Assembly (NCBI GenBank): GCA_029237695.1
Contig: CM055279.1
Span: 22,261,919 to 22,325,918, forward strand
Length of the DNA: 64,000 nt
Source: Conchocele bisecta
Taxonomy: Eukaryota > Mollusca > Bivalvia > Lucinida > Thyasiridae
Direction: 5' to 3'
Below are positions 62,368 to 64,000 of the stretch, piece after piece. The position numbers were made by a program, and so were the translations under genes. The stretch's first letter is position 1, and each line of letters begins with the position of its first letter. The notes beneath the pieces were generated by a model. It was not told the DNA's origin. It did not search any database and was given only the letters and a program-made list of their open reading frames with translations.

Positions 62368-62482
62368 TACAGTGGGGTCAGCGTGTGTATGTAAGTGCAC
62401 ACACGAACGAACAGGACAGGTTGGTTCCAACCTGTCGTGTTCGTTCGTGTGTGCACTTACACGCTGACCCTACTGTATTAAA
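62368..62482. repeat. Long near-perfect hairpin
   Basis: ACAGTGGGGTCAGCGTGTG..AAGTGCACACACGAACGAAC and GTTCGTTCGTGTGTGCACTT, ACACGCTGACCCTACTGT pair; the centre is GGTTGGTTCCAACC. Confidence 0.75.
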
Positions 62483-62589
62483 ACTGACCATCTGGATCAA
62501 CACTATATAGGCATGTGGTGTTGAAAGGGATAAACTAAACTATGTGCGCTCCGTCGCAGCTGCGTTCTACGGAGCCCCGCAGGGGACAT

Positions 62590-62640
62590 GGATGGCGAGC
62601 CGTCTCATCAGGATCTGCACTTTTTGCCAGTAAGATATGA
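62590..62640 (+). mobile_element. R3 fragment
   Basis: GCGAGCCGTCTCATCAGGAT, CTGCACTTTTTGCCAGTAAG is the right half of the R3 hairpin only, next to GGAGCCCCGCAGGGGAC at 62572. Confidence 0.5.
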
Positions 62641-63435
62641 TATTATAATCGAACGCAGCGGCGACGGAGCGCAGATAAAAACGGCGTTTCAACATCACAG
62701 GCCTGTATAGTGATATTGGCAAACAGTGTAGATCCAGATGAGCCGGCTCGTGACGAGCCGTCTCATCAGGATCTGCACTTTTTGCCAGTAATTTTCATAT
62801 TTTTTACAACAAAAACATAAATGTACGGAGCACCGCAGGAATTTGTTTTATTAATTCGTTCCCACGAAATAAAAATTAGTTCCCTCAATTTAACCATTCT
62901 TCCCACGATATAACAATTCGTTGCCACGAATTAACAATTCGTTCCCTCAATTTAACAATTCAAACAGATTCAAAGTAGATCAAGGGTGTTGCGCGCGCAG
63001 CTGGGCGCCAGAACAATTAGTGGGAACGAATTGTTAATTCGAGGGAACAAATTGTTAATTCGAGGGAACGAATTGTTATTTCGAGGGAGCGAATTATTCA
63101 TTCGTAGGATCGAATTGTTAAATTGAGGAACGAATTCACAGTAGGCTTGTCTGATTTGCTGAACACCGAACATAGTATGTCCTGATCAGACTGCGCAGAT
63201 ACGTAGTCTGATCTGGTGATACACTGACCACATACACCACAATTAACATATTTATGTTTTTGTTCTAAAAAATATGAAAATTACTGGCAAAAAGTGCACA
63301 TCCAGATGAGACGGCTCGTCACGAGCCGGCTCATCTGGATCTACACTGTTTGCCAATACCATTATACAGGCATGTGGTGTCGAAACGCCGTTTTTATCTG
63401 CGCTCCGTCGCCGCTGCGTTCCATTATAATATCAT
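62636..63435. mobile_element. 800-bp inverted-repeat structure with R3 arms and an FB-type element in the loop
   Basis: Arms 62640-62820 and 63243-63430 are inverted, including ATAATCGAACGCAGCGGCGA / CGCCGCTGCGTTCCATTATA and R3 hairpins in both. R8 subrepeats fill part of the loop at 62850-63140. An R2-like segment lies at 63175-63240. Confidence 0.7.
62850..63140. mobile_element. Foldback (FB)-type element R8, copy 3
   Basis: ATTAATTCGTTCCCACGAAA to AACAATTC on the left and GGGAACGAATTGTTAATTCG to AGGAACGAATTC on the right, separated by about 60 bp of unrelated GC-rich sequence at 62960-63020. Confidence 0.7.
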
Positions 63436-63750
63436 CTCTTTCCCACCACCTCTGGGGGTGTATTTTGAAATTCATGGACGGTTATTGAAACAAGTCCGTC
63501 CAAATATTGACGCTATTGTGACACGCCATGTATCAATATGGGCTGGGTTACCATCAAACGAGTTTATTTGGCTCGACGTTTAATATTATCATTCCACGAT
63601 GAAAGTTCTCAAAACAAACTACAGTTGCAGTGAACAACGGTATATACTGTGCAGTATCACATAGCCGACTGTTTTCCTTCTTTCTTTGTTGCTTGTTTTT
63701 TAATTTTCCAATATTTTTTTAATTTACATGACTATTTGAGCAACTGGCAA

Positions 63751-63803
63751 CCGTACACAGTGAAAGTAGTCCGCAGACTGCGGACTACTTTCACTGGGTA
63801 CGG
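63751..63803. repeat. Perfect-stem palindrome
   Basis: CAGTGAAAGTAGTCCGCAG and CTGCGGACTACTTTCACTG are exact inverses; outer CCGTAC / GTACGG extends the stem. Confidence 0.75.
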
Positions 63804-64000
63804 TTCCAACGTCTTCCATGGTACACTATACGGACGCTCAGCGTTTTGGACAATATTTGATATATCGAATACAGTGTATGCATGCATGAACATAGCTGGA
63901 CGTTTTCCGCTTTATATGCAACATGTTGCTCTATCGCTACACCACGCTACACAGTAAAATGTGAGTAATAGCATTTACACTTCGCAGGATGTTGATGTTC
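63804..64000. other. No gene seen
   Basis: Nothing was recognised to the end of the window. Confidence 0.35.

Overview
This is a eukaryotic, animal-type window made almost entirely of repeats. The likely source is a marine bivalve mollusc. That is an inference from three things: an intronless B-box/NHL-propeller TRIM-like gene of the type expanded in bivalves, a very high density of short palindromic repeats, and dispersed repeats built around CTGATCAGACTG / AGTGTAGATCCAGATCAG. No bacterial gene organisation is present. Only one host-type gene is clearly supported, at 23052-24773. Spliced genes with short exons could be missed.

Layout. 1-11.4 kb: diverged tandem copies of a repeat (called R1 here) with cores GTGACCTTGACCTTGGG and GGTCGTGGATTTG, a 1.2-kb element with long subrepeated inverted ends and a 9-bp target duplication (4800-5974), and scattered hairpins. 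11.4-15.3 kb: a 67-bp satellite of about 58 copies, entering a 500-base run of N. 15.8-17.4 kb: a 76-bp palindromic tandem repeat and a 190-bp tandem repeat. 17.5-20 kb: a segment duplicated at 52.9-54.35 kb; the first copy carries a 1.16-kb inverted-repeat transposon that the second lacks. 22.9-24.8 kb: the TRIM-like gene. 25.7-27.1 kb: an 85-bp tandem array. 27-31 kb: fold-back elements and MITEs.

31.1-47.8 kb: two nested Ty3/gypsy LTR retrotransposons. Element B (minus strand, 731-bp LTRs, target duplication ATAC) is broken by frameshifts and shows no integrase. Element A (plus strand, 31459-40812, target duplication TATA) sits inside B's left LTR. A has a PNMA-like Gag, a protease in the -1 frame and a pol with reverse transcriptase, RNase H and integrase. 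A canonical UUUAAAC slippery heptamer lies directly before the gag stop codon, followed after 7 nt by a stem-loop or possible pseudoknot. This is the clearest functional signal outside the TRIM-like gene. A's pol is broken near its 3' end, so this copy is probably inactive.

47.8-64 kb: TTAA-flanked MITEs, tRNA-derived SINE-like copies, many fold-back elements, and a three- to four-fold tandem duplication (57.4-60.9 kb) whose units carry long hairpins. Several repeat families recur in both orientations. The 67-bp satellite, the 85-bp array and several hairpin MITEs share one core sequence, which suggests that one dispersed family seeded several kinds of repeat. Repeat boundaries and copy numbers were judged by eye and are approximate unless a target duplication fixes them.
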